A stretch of 10,732 nucleotides of DNA, from contig JBBRHH010000168.1 in the NCBI GenBank assembly GCA_038222915.1, forward strand, positions 1 through 10,732. Reading direction: 5' to 3'. Below, piece after piece: positions 1 to 6,710 of this stretch; position 1 is the stretch's first letter; the number at the start of each line of letters is the position of its first letter. Position numbers and translations under genes: made by a program. The notes beneath the pieces are model-generated. The model did no database searches. It was not told the origin of the DNA and saw only the letters and a list, made by a program, of their open reading frames with translations. This DNA is from JBBRHH01 sp038222915 (GTDB lineage: Bacteria > Planctomycetota > Phycisphaerae > Tepidisphaerales > Tepidisphaeraceae).

Positions 1-13
1 TTGCAATCGAGCT

Positions 14-18
14 GGAGG
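14..18 (+). promoter_or_regulatory. Ribosome binding site of the Aat homologue
   Basis: GGAGG lies 8 bases before GTG 27 and 14 bases before ATG 33. The spacing favours the GTG. A second weaker GGAG (24-27) would serve ATG 33. This site is the main argument that the gene starts inside the window although the frame is open to its left edge. Confidence 0.5.
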
Positions 19-26
19 CGACTGGA

Positions 27-818
27 GTGTTTATGACGCGCCTGTATCGCGCGTGGCCGATCGACATGCTGGGGCATGTCGCGGCCGGGGATATGCCCGG
101 ATTTCTCGACGAAACCCTCACGACCGCGGGCTGGACCAGCCTGAGCCATCGCGGCGTGCAAATCCTTGAGAAAGTGAAGATTCCCCGCAAGCAGCGCAGC
201 TACGTCTATTCACCCCGGTGGGAGCTGCGGTTTAACAACGAATTCGAACAGGTCGTGCGGGCATGTGCTGACACTTCACGCGGAACGATTCAGAAGCGGT
301 GCGGGCGGACCTGGATCACCGAGCCGCTGATCCGCGGACTGATTGCGCTCAACCGGCAGGGATACGCGCACAGCTATGAAACGTGGGAAAATGGAAAGCT
401 GGTCGGCGGCGTCTGGGGGTTTCAACTGGGCGGGTTCATCAGCATGAACTCCATGTTCCATTTTGTGTCGAATGCGGGAAAAGCCGCGTTCGCGCTGGCC
501 CAACTTCATCTTGGGAAACGTGGATTTGAATTTGTTGATATGAACGGCGTTCCGGATCACCTGGTGAATTTTGGAATGGAATGGATTCCGCGCTGGGATT
601 ATGAAGCGCGCGTCGAGCGCGTGATGCGCCAGAAAAATATGGCGATCGCCGACCACATCCCGGCCATGCCCATCCCCTGGCAGATCAGCGCCGGGCTGCC
701 ATGGCTGCGGCGCATGAAGGGGGCTGCTGGACGGGTTCAAAATCTGCTCAGCCGACCGGCACCTGCTGGGCCGCCCGCATCAACACCTGTCGCAGACCAG
801 CCTGGCGCCGCCGCCTGA
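27..818 (+). CDS. Divergent leucyl/phenylalanyl-tRNA-protein transferase homologue (Aat family)
   Basis: Aat enzymes move Leu or Phe from aminoacyl-tRNA to an N-terminal Arg or Lys of a protein, marking it for ClpS/ClpAP degradation. The 263-aa product aligns with remembered E. coli Aat from G-x-x-P-x-F (residues 21-26) to the end of the domain. It shows TWIT (95-98), YAHSYETW (113-120), LVGGVWG (125-131), SMF (142-144), NA-GK (149-152), VD (170-171), DH (177-178) and IPR-x-DY (187-192). From residue 96 on, numbering is offset from E. coli by exactly 15 with no gaps. Asp171 matches D186, but N141, N173, I138 and G25 replace E156, Q188, F153 and W49, so normal activity is uncertain. A Pro/Ala-rich tail follows residue 240. 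The start is GTG 27 (GGAGG at 14-18) or ATG 33. The frame is open to the window edge, so a longer N-terminus cannot be excluded. Family assignment is confident; substrate is not. Confidence 0.82.
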   Translation: MFMTRLYRAWPIDMLGHVAAGDMPGFLDETLTTAGWTSLSHRGVQILEKVKIPRKQRSYVYSPRWELRFNNEFEQVVRACADTSRGTIQKRCGRTWITEPLIRGLIALNRQGYAHSYETWENGKLVGGVWGFQLGGFISMNSMFHFVSNAGKAAFALAQLHLGKRGFEFVDMNGVPDHLVNFGMEWIPRWDYEARVERVMRQKNMAIADHIPAMPIPWQISAGLPWLRRMKGAAGRVQNLLSRPAPAGPPASTPVADQPGAAA

Positions 819-1031
819 GTACAATCCGTTCTTCCACTATTTCTTTGGCTTCAGGTCATCAGCAAAAAGGTCATTTTGAGCCTGTTTTGTTCGGTGAGAA
901 CGTAGTGGCCGGGCGGTGCGGGTGCCAACAATTGTCGCCGGTGGCATGTATTACGCTGTGGCGGATGCTGGCCGTGCGCCGTCGGCCGCAATTCGGCTAT
1001 ACTGATCACGTCGTTGGAGAATCAATACATC

Positions 1032-1781
1032 ATGGCTAAGTCGTACACCCCCTCCTCGGAAGTCAATATTCCCTCGCTGCAACAGAAGCAGACGACGGCG
1101 TCCGTCGATCCCATGCGGCCGGGTTCCGGAACCGCCTGGGAGGACCGTGGCGCCGGCGGAACCCTTTCGGCGTTCTTTAAAACCTGCGCCATGAGCCTGT
1201 CGCAACCGAGGCAATTGCTGATCTCCATCCGTCGGCCTGATACCACCGGCGATGCCGTTCCCCTGGCGATCGGCTGCGGTGTGATGTGGGGGATCAGCTC
1301 CGCCGTGCACAACGCCCTTCTCTATTATCTTCGCTATGCGAAGGACACGAAGATCGATCTGGATCCCAATTCCTATCTGCTCTATTCGGCCCTTCAATTC
1401 ATCATCGCCTGCGCCCTTCCGCTGGTCTTCCTGAAGTTTTACACCAACATGTTCGCCAAGCTGGCCAACGCCGGCGACATGAAACGCCGCGTTCCCAACC
1501 ACGTGCTGTTCAACATCTTCGCCTATTGCCTGGGGCCAAGCCTGCTGGCGCCCATTCCGGCCATCGGGCCGGTGCTTGCCGTCCTGTGGATCGTGGCCCT
1601 GCTGATGGTGGCGGCCAAAGTGCGGCTGAACATTTCCATGGCCGGCGCCGTGGTCAACACCATGATGGTGTTCATCGGGTTCGCTGTGGCCGGGTTTCTG
1701 ATCTATTACCTCGTCGGGAAATTTGGCCCAAGCTCCACGACCGACAAGCCGGTGCAGACCATCACGAACGGCCCCCGCTGA
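1032..1781 (+). CDS. YIP1-family integral membrane protein
   Basis: The 249-aa product has a soluble, polar N-terminus (about residues 1-60) and then about five hydrophobic segments: roughly 76-98, 117-138, 160-178, 180-196 and 208-229. The pattern FAYCLGPSLLAPIPAIGP (163-180), followed by a hydrophobic stretch and a short NISMAGAVVN turn, is typical of the bacterial YIP1/DUF1282 fold. Its biochemical role is not established, so membrane location is the only safe functional statement. I chose ATG 1032 because residues from there look natural; an in-frame TTG at 1014 would add six residues. GGAG at 1016-1019 is 12 bases from the ATG, a little far. A TATACT box at 998-1003 could be a -10 element but has no convincing -35. 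The gene ends 5 bases before the methyltransferase ATG, so the two are probably cotranscribed and translationally coupled. Confidence 0.75.
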   Translation: MAKSYTPSSEVNIPSLQQKQTTASVDPMRPGSGTAWEDRGAGGTLSAFFKTCAMSLSQPRQLLISIRRPDTTGDAVPLAIGCGVMWGISSAVHNALLYYLRYAKDTKIDLDPNSYLLYSALQFIIACALPLVFLKFYTNMFAKLANAGDMKRRVPNHVLFNIFAYCLGPSLLAPIPAIGPVLAVLWIVALLMVAAKVRLNISMAGAVVNTMMVFIGFAVAGFLIYYLVGKFGPSSTTDKPVQTITNGPR

Positions 1782-1786
1782 ATGTG

Positions 1787-2542
1787 ATGACCGCACGCTC
1801 TTTGCCCTCCGCCAATTCGCTCTCTCGCCTGCGCGGGCTACTCCTTGAGCGGATCCATCGACGCTACGGCACCATCACCGCACCGCTCCAACTCGGTAAG
1901 ACACAGATCCAGTTCACGCGCATCGCCGATCCCAACGGCGTACTGGATCAGGTGGCCGAAGAGGAGGACCTCCGCGAACGGCTGCATGGTCCACGTGACA
2001 AGACCCTTGCCCGACCCCAGCCGCTGCACCTGCCGTATTGGGCCGAGTTGTGGGACAGCGCCCTGGCGATTGCCGAACTGCTTCTCAGTGGTGGCGCAGG
2101 AACAGGCCCCTGCTTGCGCGTGCTGGATCTGGGCTGCGGAATGGGTTTGACGGGTAGTGCGGCGGCGATGACCGGGCACCGTGTGCTCTTCGCGGATCTC
2201 GAACCGCCCGCCCTCTTGTTCGCGGCCCTGAACAGCCTGGAAAACCATCTTCATGTTCGAACGCGTCAACTGGACTGGCGCGTCGATGCCCTGCACGAAG
2301 AGTTCGACATGATCATCGGCGCTGACATCCTCTACGAGCGCAGCCAGTGGGAATATCTCGAACCGTTCTGGCGAAAGCATCTCGCGCCGGGCGGATCAAT
2401 TCTACTGGGCGAGCCCGGCCGGCAGAGTGGCGATCTGTTTGTCCCGTGGATTCAGGAACGCGGCTGGGCTCTGGAAATAACCAGCCATCCGGTGGCGACC
2501 CGCACCGTGCCGATCCGCCTGCTGCGGCTGCTCAAAAAGTAA
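1787..2542 (+). CDS. Class I SAM-dependent methyltransferase, METTL21/NNT1-like (Methyltransf_16)
   Basis: The 251-aa product carries a complete Rossmann methyltransferase core. PYWAELWDSALAIAELL (83-99) is the usual lead-in of this group. VLDLGCGMG (112-120) is the glycine-rich SAM loop, and FADLEP (135-140) carries the acidic residue after strand 2. ADILYE (179-184) is the D-x-x-Y type motif of protein lysine methyltransferases of the METTL20/21 and EFM7/NNT1 family, and LAPGGSILLGEP (199-210) is the later strand. Substrate is unknown; related enzymes act on lysines of translation factors, chaperones or ETF beta. The reading frame is open far upstream inside the YIP1 gene, but the recognisable protein begins near ATG 1787. 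GTG 1784 is also possible. The start lies 5 bases after the YIP1 stop with no clear ribosome binding site, which fits translational coupling. A hairpin terminator follows directly. Confidence 0.8.
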   Translation: MTARSLPSANSLSRLRGLLLERIHRRYGTITAPLQLGKTQIQFTRIADPNGVLDQVAEEEDLRERLHGPRDKTLARPQPLHLPYWAELWDSALAIAELLLSGGAGTGPCLRVLDLGCGMGLTGSAAAMTGHRVLFADLEPPALLFAALNSLENHLHVRTRQLDWRVDALHEEFDMIIGADILYERSQWEYLEPFWRKHLAPGGSILLGEPGRQSGDLFVPWIQERGWALEITSHPVATRTVPIRLLRLLKK

Positions 2543-2549
2543 TCCAAGC

Positions 2550-2579
2550 AGAAAGGCCGCCCTTGCGGACGGCCTTTCT
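2550..2579. terminator. Bidirectional Rho-independent terminator between convergent genes
   Basis: A perfect 10-bp stem, AGAAAGGCCG (2550-2559) with CGGCCTTTCT (2570-2579), encloses a 10-base loop. The stem's A/T-rich base gives TTTCTT on the + strand and TTTCTG on the - strand. It lies 8 bases after the methyltransferase stop and about 50 bases downstream of the leftward RRM gene, so it can end both transcripts. Confidence 0.85.
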
Positions 2580-2630
2580 TGATTGCATTGGTTGTCGCGT
2601 TGTTACGCGTGCAGACCAGTAGCACAGGGT

Positions 2631-3011
2631 CTAGTAGCGCTTGCCGCCACCACCACCGCTGCGACCACCGCCGCCGCCGCCATAACCACCGCCGCCGCCG
2701 CCGCCACCACCGCCGCCGTAGCCACCACGGCCACCGCCGCCGCCACCACCGCCGGAGCGGTTTTCTTTTGGCTTGGCTTCGTTAACGGTGAGGGCCCGGC
2801 CATCGTGCTGCTGACCATTCAGTGCAGCAATTGCGGCCTGGGCTTCTTCCTCGGTGCCCATTTCGACAAAGCCGAAGCCCTTGCTTCGGTTGGTGTCGCG
2901 GTCAGCAATGACCTCGGCGCTTTGCACGGTTCCGTGCGCGGAAAACAACTGTTCCAAATCCGAACCATTGGCATTGTAGCTAAGGTTCCCGACGTACAAC
3001 TTCTTGCCCAT
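2631..3011 (-). CDS. Glycine-rich RRM RNA-binding protein
   Basis: The 126-aa product is a single RNA recognition motif followed by a glycine tail, like the small RNA-binding proteins of cyanobacteria and planctomycetes. RNP2 is LYVGNL (5-10) and RNP1 is KGFGFVEM (44-51). The exposed aromatics Tyr6, Phe46 and Phe48 expected to stack on RNA are present. The RRM ends near residue 82. Residues 87-123 are almost only glycine, broken by Arg and Tyr (RGGY, GGY, GGRS), and the protein ends KRY. Such proteins bind RNA in the cytoplasm, often as chaperones induced by cold or stress; the target here is unknown. The start ATG has an excellent AGGAG (3018-3022) six bases upstream. A promoter about 170 bases upstream (3179-3207) gives a long leader, as in many cold-shock mRNAs. 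Confidence 0.92.
   Translation of the reverse strand: MGKKLYVGNLSYNANGSDLEQLFSAHGTVQSAEVIADRDTNRSKGFGFVEMGTEEEAQAAIAALNGQQHDGRALTVNEAKPKENRSGGGGGGGGRGGYGGGGGGGGGGGYGGGGGGRSGGGGGKRY
2640..2756 (-). repeat. GGN codon repeat encoding the glycine tail
   Basis: This low-complexity stretch reads as runs of ccgccgcc/ccacc on the + strand, that is, GGC/GGT glycine codons on the coding strand. It is internal to the RRM gene, covering roughly its residues 86-123. Such tracts can change length by replication slippage in steps of one codon. It is not a CRISPR array: there are no regular repeats with unique spacers. Confidence 0.85.
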
Positions 3012-3108
3012 TGCGATCTCCTAACTGTGGGCGATGCGACCCGCGGTTTTGCTTTCAGGGGTCACTTTGAAAGAGGCCATCGTTTTGGCCCAAAAAGGTA
3101 GGAGGGGC

Positions 3109-3121
3109 GAGAGAGAGAGAG
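3109..3121. repeat. (GA)6.5 dinucleotide tract
   Basis: Thirteen bases of alternating GA on the + strand, or CU in the predicted RRM leader RNA. It lies between the promoter and the start codon and could affect leader structure or vary in length. No function is shown. Confidence 0.6.
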
Positions 3122-3178
3122 CAGACACGATCTTCGGGGAAGTGCGTCACAGACTCGTTCGTCAGACCAACCGGGGTC

Positions 3179-3207
3179 ATTGTCAATGTTTTGTCGAGGA
3201 ATGTCAA
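3179..3207 (-). promoter_or_regulatory. Probable sigma-70 type promoter of the RRM gene
   Basis: Read leftward, a perfect -35 box TTGACA (3202-3207) is followed after exactly 17 bases by GACAAT (3179-3184), which matches TATAAT at 4 of 6 positions. Transcription would begin near 3171 and leave a leader of about 160 bases before the RRM start codon. The overlapping CAAGCTT inverted repeat could be an operator. A second TTGACA (3181-3186) overlaps the -10 box and has no good partner. Confidence 0.55.
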
Positions 3208-3323
3208 GCTTTAAGTGCAAGCTTGTCCGACCGTGCGGCCGCAAAGCATGGATCAAACACTGAAAACGCCTGTTTCACCTTTCCTGGGTGCGGTTGCGTG
3301 TTGCGTGGCATACACCCCCACCC

Positions 3324-4586
3324 TCACCTTGGCGCTGCGTCCCGTCCGTCCTGTTGGTCCCGAATGGGGAAGGCTTTTAACAAAGGATCCACGAAAAGGG
3401 GAATCGCCTCCGCGTCGGGGGAACCCGCCAACCTGATACGCAGCGGGTGGGTGAGAAGCTGGCGCGGCAGGCGGATGGCGTCGCCGTTGGAGTCGGCAGC
3501 CGGGGCATCCTCCACCCATTGGACGGGCGCGGAGGCGCTAATGGCGGGGCTCTCCCGGTTAAAGATTTTGCGATTACATGAGAAAGCCCCCAGCGACTGA
3601 TCGCCGTCCATGATCTCAATTTTGACCTCATCGGCGTCATTGGGATGTTCAACGATCGCCAAGCGGATCTCGCCGGTGTAGTCCAGTCGCCAGCAGATCG
3701 TGGCCGAAGCCAGCCACGGATGATCGAGGTTTCGGCCTTGTTGCAGGCGCTGGAGGCCGACCATCATTGTCTGGTTCATGTACCCGCGCATGACCTTGGT
3801 CAGACGGCATTGGGGGTCTGCGAACCAGCGCATGGAGCGTTCCATTTTTTCCGCGACGTCGTCTATCTCATCTTCTCTGGATTCGGCCAGCGCCTGCGCA
3901 ACCCGCGCAGTCTGAAATCGTGCGAAGGCGATGGTGGAAATTCCCAGGATGGCGGCCGCCACACACACGACGCGGTAGGATCGCACCCAGGGTCGTTCAA
4001 ATCTGCTGGACGCTTGGGGCATCGCCGCCGTTCCACATTCCGGACATTGCAAGGGCGTTGCGCGCAGGTCATAGCCGCACCGGCCGCACTGACCACGACG
4101 GCTGCGGCGAGACGCCCGGCGTTTCAAGAACCGCCGTCGCAGTGGAATCGTCCGCACGAGAGGCAAAACGGCGAAGACAACCACCAGCATCCAATAGCGG
4201 ATGTGGAGGGACCAGAAGTAGACGTCGGCGGAAGTCCCCATTCCGGGACCTGATTTCCATTCCAGCCCCCGGATATTCCAGTGGTGCTGCCCGCGTCCAG
4301 GGAACCAGTAGAGGCGTTGCGATGGGCTGAGGTACCGCCACGCCGTCGTGACCCATCCCATCCCGCGAAGCGATCGTGCCCACAGTTGATCCCCATGGCC
4401 GGCCCGCTCGTGAACGATATAAAGCTCGCCGTCGGCGCTCGTGAGAACGGTGATGCCGAGTCGTTGCCCGCACCAGACGTAGTCGGTCTGCCCCCGGCTG
4501 TGTGACCAAAGCCCGGCCGTCACCAGGCAGAGCAACAGCGACAGCAGGCAAACCGCATCAAAGAGAATCCCACCGATCCGCTTCAC
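3324..4586 (-). CDS. Zinc-ribbon membrane protein, paralogue A
   Basis: The 420-aa product has no named function that I recognise. Its layout is a first membrane helix (about 8-26), an extracytoplasmic segment (30-128), a second helix beginning YWMLVVVFAVLPL (131-143), a basic Arg-rich stretch (150-165), a zinc ribbon with Cys167, Cys170, Cys181 and Cys184 (CGYDLRATPLQCPECG), a third helix (about 204-222), and a 200-residue C-terminal domain starting ARVAQALAESREDEIDD. The helix-Arg-zinc ribbon module recurs in many planctomycete proteins of unknown role. Paralogue B shares the whole architecture, with about half the residues identical in the best stretches. The start is GTG 4586 with only a weak ribosome binding site; the equivalent residue also starts B and C. 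The last codons (DGRDAAPR) fall in a copy of the dispersed 19-bp repeat, so the tail may be a late addition. Confidence 0.75.
   Translation of the reverse strand: MKRIGGILFDAVCLLSLLLCLVTAGLWSHSRGQTDYVWCGQRLGITVLTSADGELYIVHERAGHGDQLWARSLRGMGWVTTAWRYLSPSQRLYWFPGRGQHHWNIRGLEWKSGPGMGTSADVYFWSLHIRYWMLVVVFAVLPLVRTIPLRRRFLKRRASRRSRRGQCGRCGYDLRATPLQCPECGTAAMPQASSRFERPWVRSYRVVCVAAAILGISTIAFARFQTARVAQALAESREDEIDDVAEKMERSMRWFADPQCRLTKVMRGYMNQTMMVGLQRLQQGRNLDHPWLASATICWRLDYTGEIRLAIVEHPNDADEVKIEIMDGDQSLGAFSCNRKIFNRESPAISASAPVQWVEDAPAADSNGDAIRLPRQLLTHPLRIRLAGSPDAEAIPLFVDPLLKAFPIRDQQDGRDAAPR
3336..3354 (-). repeat. Dispersed 19-bp repeat, degenerate copy 1
   Basis: On the - strand this reads ACAGGACGGACGGGACGCA. 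It matches the copy at 4649-4667 at 16 of 19 positions. It overlaps the last codons of paralogue A. Confidence 0.5.
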
Positions 4587-4648
4587 CGGCCCATGTTACC
4601 ACGCATCGGCGAGGCGCGTCTTGTTCGCCCCACCGTCCCACCTAATCC

Positions 4649-4667
4649 TGCGTCCCATTCGTCCCGT
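4649..4667 (-). repeat. Dispersed 19-bp repeat, copy 2
   Basis: On the - strand this reads ACGGGACGAATGGGACGCA, two 9-bp GGGACG-type units side by side. It lies in the 112-base gap between paralogues A and B. The similarity to the copy at 8105 continues into GGATT on the 3' side. Confidence 0.65.
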
Positions 4668-4698
4668 CCGGTTCTACGGCGACATAAGCGGGCAAAAG

Positions 4699-5973
4699 CT
4701 ATTGCTCGATTCTTCGAAATGGGGCGGGTCTCGATGTCGGGCTCAGTAACAGTATCGGATCCACAAATATGGGAATCGCAGCCGCATCTGATCCGACCAA
4801 CCTAGCGCGTAGCCGGTGGGAAAGAACCACGTGCGGAAGCGAGATGGACTGTTCTCTCGGGGTGATGGTGAAAGGCGGATTTGCATCGATCCATTGGACG
4901 CACGTCAGGCCGTGCAAGTCCGTGCGTTTATATCCAGTCCGGATGTTACGACTGCAAGGAAAGGCCCCGATGATCCCGTCGGCGTCGAAGATTTCGACCA
5001 TGTCCATCTGTCTGGGGTGATCCACCACTGCGAAAATGATCTCGGTGGCATCATCTGCACGCCTGTAGATCATGGCCAACGCCAGCCACGGATGCTCGAG
5101 GTCGGGATGCGTTCGCAGCTTCTCAAGACCGGCGATGAGCGACTGGGTGAAATAGGCGCCGCTGGCGCTGGGCGACCCAGGTTTGTCGTCGGCCAACCAG
5201 TTGATTGCGTGATGAAACGATTCGGAAATGTCGTCGATTTCATCCCGTCGCGCCTCGTCCAATCCCTGCGCAACCCGCGCCGCCTGGTAATGCCCAAACG
5301 CAAAAACGACAATTGCGATTGTGAGCGCGGCCGCGCCCGCTCTCCAGGCGAGGGTGACGACTGAACCTTTCCACGATCGGACACGCCCGCTCGCGGTTGC
5401 TGCAACCGTCCCACATTCCGGACACTGCGCGGGTGTTGCGCGCATGTCGTAGTCGCACTGGCCGCAACGGCCCAAGCGAACCCCGTTGCGCCGCATCCGC
5501 CGGCGGCGCAACAGCATTCGCCAGCGGAGGGGCAGGATCGCGAACACGATCAGGAGCATCCAATACGGGATAGCCAGTGACCACCAGCGATCATTTGGCG
5601 AGTAGTCCCCCCAATCTCCCAGTCCGGAATTCCGTTCAAGCCCCAGTGCGATCCAGTGATGCTTCTCGGTTCGAACGACAAATATCTCGCTGGTCGAGTC
5701 ACTGGACGTATTTTCATACATCCACGGCGTCACGCCCCAACCCATTCTTCGGTGAAAGAACTCCGTCCACAGCTGACCCCGAGCGCCGGAAATTTGACGT
5801 TGGATCAAGAGCCGGCCCCTCGCGGTCGTCACATCGGTTCTGCCGAATCCTTCGCCAAGCCAGAAATGATCCGTATTGATGTAGCTGCATTCCAAGAATC
5901 CAGCAGTCGCCACGCACAGCGCGAGCGACAGCAGGGACAACGCGTTAAACAAGAACTGGGAGATCCGCCGCAC
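4699..5973 (-). CDS. Zinc-ribbon membrane protein, paralogue B
   Basis: A 424-aa paralogue of A with the same order of parts: first helix (about 8-25), extracytoplasmic segment with the RMGWGVTPW stretch, second helix PYWMLLIVFAILPL (136-149), an Arg-rich linker, a zinc ribbon with Cys170, Cys173, Cys184 and Cys187 (CDYDMRATPAQCPECG), third helix (about 212-227), and the C-terminal domain with ARVAQ-x-L-x-E-x-R-x-DEIDD. Both end in an AIP-[IL]-FVDP motif, so the C-terminus is under constraint. Function is unknown; a membrane protein with a small metal-binding cytoplasmic module is all that can be said. I start it at GTG 5973 because AGGA (5981-5984) is 7 bases upstream and because A and C begin at the same aligned residue; GTG 5979 would add two residues. 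Tandem arrangement with A implies duplication. Confidence 0.77.
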   Translation of the reverse strand: MRRISQFLFNALSLLSLALCVATAGFLECSYINTDHFWLGEGFGRTDVTTARGRLLIQRQISGARGQLWTEFFHRRMGWGVTPWMYENTSSDSTSEIFVVRTEKHHWIALGLERNSGLGDWGDYSPNDRWWSLAIPYWMLLIVFAILPLRWRMLLRRRRMRRNGVRLGRCGQCDYDMRATPAQCPECGTVAATASGRVRSWKGSVVTLAWRAGAAALTIAIVVFAFGHYQAARVAQGLDEARRDEIDDISESFHHAINWLADDKPGSPSASGAYFTQSLIAGLEKLRTHPDLEHPWLALAMIYRRADDATEIIFAVVDHPRQMDMVEIFDADGIIGAFPCSRNIRTGYKRTDLHGLTCVQWIDANPPFTITPREQSISLPHVVLSHRLRARLVGSDAAAIPIFVDPILLLSPTSRPAPFRRIEQ

Positions 5974-6080
5974 GAACACATCCTACCGCCCTTCCTGAAG
6001 AACTTTATATCGTGCGTCGTCCCTTCTCCACCTCCCCCGTTCTTAAGCCGTCGTCCCGTGCGTTTGTGCCTTGATCCCGG

Positions 6081-6434
6081 TTAGCGCAGCAACACCGGAT
6101 CCACAAAGATCGGAATCGCCGGCGAGTCCGGCATCCCTTTTCTGACGAGCCGCAATTGCAACGGATGGGACAGCGCCGAGAGCGGAAGCGTGATCACCGC
6201 AGGTCGCGTCGTGTCCCGTTGGCTTTGAACATCACCGGGCGGGATCATTCCAGTATCCGGCGCATCGAACAAATATCGCCAGGGCGTTGTGTGCAACGCT
6301 ACCGCGCGAACGGATCACCAAGCGAGACGCGATCGCGCACCAGGTAGCTGCGCTCCCAAGGCCACGCCAAGCAGGAGCAGCAAAGAAGTTGCTGCCGCAC
6401 AGTCGGACAGGTATTGGGAAATCCGCCGCACCAC
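6081..6434 (-). pseudogene. Remnant of a third zinc-ribbon membrane paralogue (C)
   Basis: The first 39 codons (6434-6318) read VVRRISQYL followed by a hydrophobic helix and end AW. They align directly with the start of B (VRRISQFL, helix, HFW). A TGA follows at 6317-6315. In the same frame, 78 more codons (6314-6084) lead to HPLQLRL and SPAIPIFVDPVLLR, which match the end of A and B (HPLRIRL, EAIPLFVDP), with a stop at 6081-6083. The middle, about 300 residues including the second helix, zinc ribbon and third helix, is absent. The simplest reading is an internal in-frame deletion plus a nonsense mutation. GTG 6434 or 6431 is the old start. A genuinely shorter family member with one stop codon is possible but less likely. 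Confidence 0.72.
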
Positions 6435-6484
6435 CCCATTCCAACCGGTCGCAGCGCCGGGTGGGCGACATCGGCCTGGAACCC

Positions 6485-6503
6485 ACGGGACGATCGGGAC
6501 GCA
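6485..6503 (+). repeat. Dispersed 19-bp repeat, copy 3
   Basis: Reads ACGGGACGATCGGGACGCA on the + strand, in the gap between remnant C and gene D. It differs from copy 2 at 2 of 19 positions and lies in the opposite orientation. Confidence 0.6.
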
Positions 6504-6550
6504 CGCTGGCGGGGAAGGACTGGGGGAAGGAGAGGGGAAAGCAGAGAAGA

Positions 6551-6575
6551 AGACCGCGTCATCGTGTCGCGGTCT
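6551..6575. terminator. Hairpin terminator downstream of gene D
   Basis: A perfect 8-bp stem, AGACCGCG (6551-6558) with CGCGGTCT (6568-6575), encloses a 9-base loop. Read leftward it is followed by TCTTCTTCT-type sequence, the correct side for gene D, whose stop is 136 bases away. Read rightward a TTTATTATTTTT tract follows 6 bases later. It therefore resembles a two-way terminator, although no rightward gene precedes it. Confidence 0.6.
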
Positions 6576-6710
6576 GGGGCCTTTATTATTTTTCTGACCT
6601 TATAGATGCGGTTGCCATCGGTCTTCTGCTCGATATACATGGTGTGCGGCTGCATGACGATGTTCTCGCGCGCAGACGGTCGGAATGCAATCTCCTGACG
6701 ATGCGTCACT

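Larger units (their letters stand above)
3012..3323. other. Intergenic leader/promoter region of the RRM gene
   Basis: These 312 bases contain no convincing gene. From right to left they hold the gap after paralogue A, a small inverted repeat CAAGCTT / AAGCTTG (3205-3211 and 3219-3225, loop of 7) that overlaps the RRM gene's -35 box, the RRM promoter, a (GA)6.5 tract at 3109-3121 inside the leader, and the RRM ribosome binding site at 3018-3022. I see no strong terminator for gene A here. Confidence 0.6.

Noticed and set aside
1286..1786. Upstream extension of the methyltransferase frame through the YIP1 gene
   Set aside because: The frame is open, but its translation is Arg/His/Gly-rich and shadows the YIP1 coding sequence. 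The recognisable protein begins at 1787.
951..1796. 281-aa leftward frame opposite YIP1
   Set aside because: It is antisense to a clear membrane protein, its translation is His/Gly/Arg-rich without motifs, and it has no ribosome binding site.
2640..2756. Possible CRISPR-like or minisatellite array
   Set aside because: The repetition is simple glycine codons of an RRM protein, with no spacer structure.
6315..6317. In-frame TGA of remnant C read as selenocysteine
   Set aside because: No convincing SECIS-like stem follows, the position aligns with no catalytic cysteine in A or B, and most of the gene is deleted.
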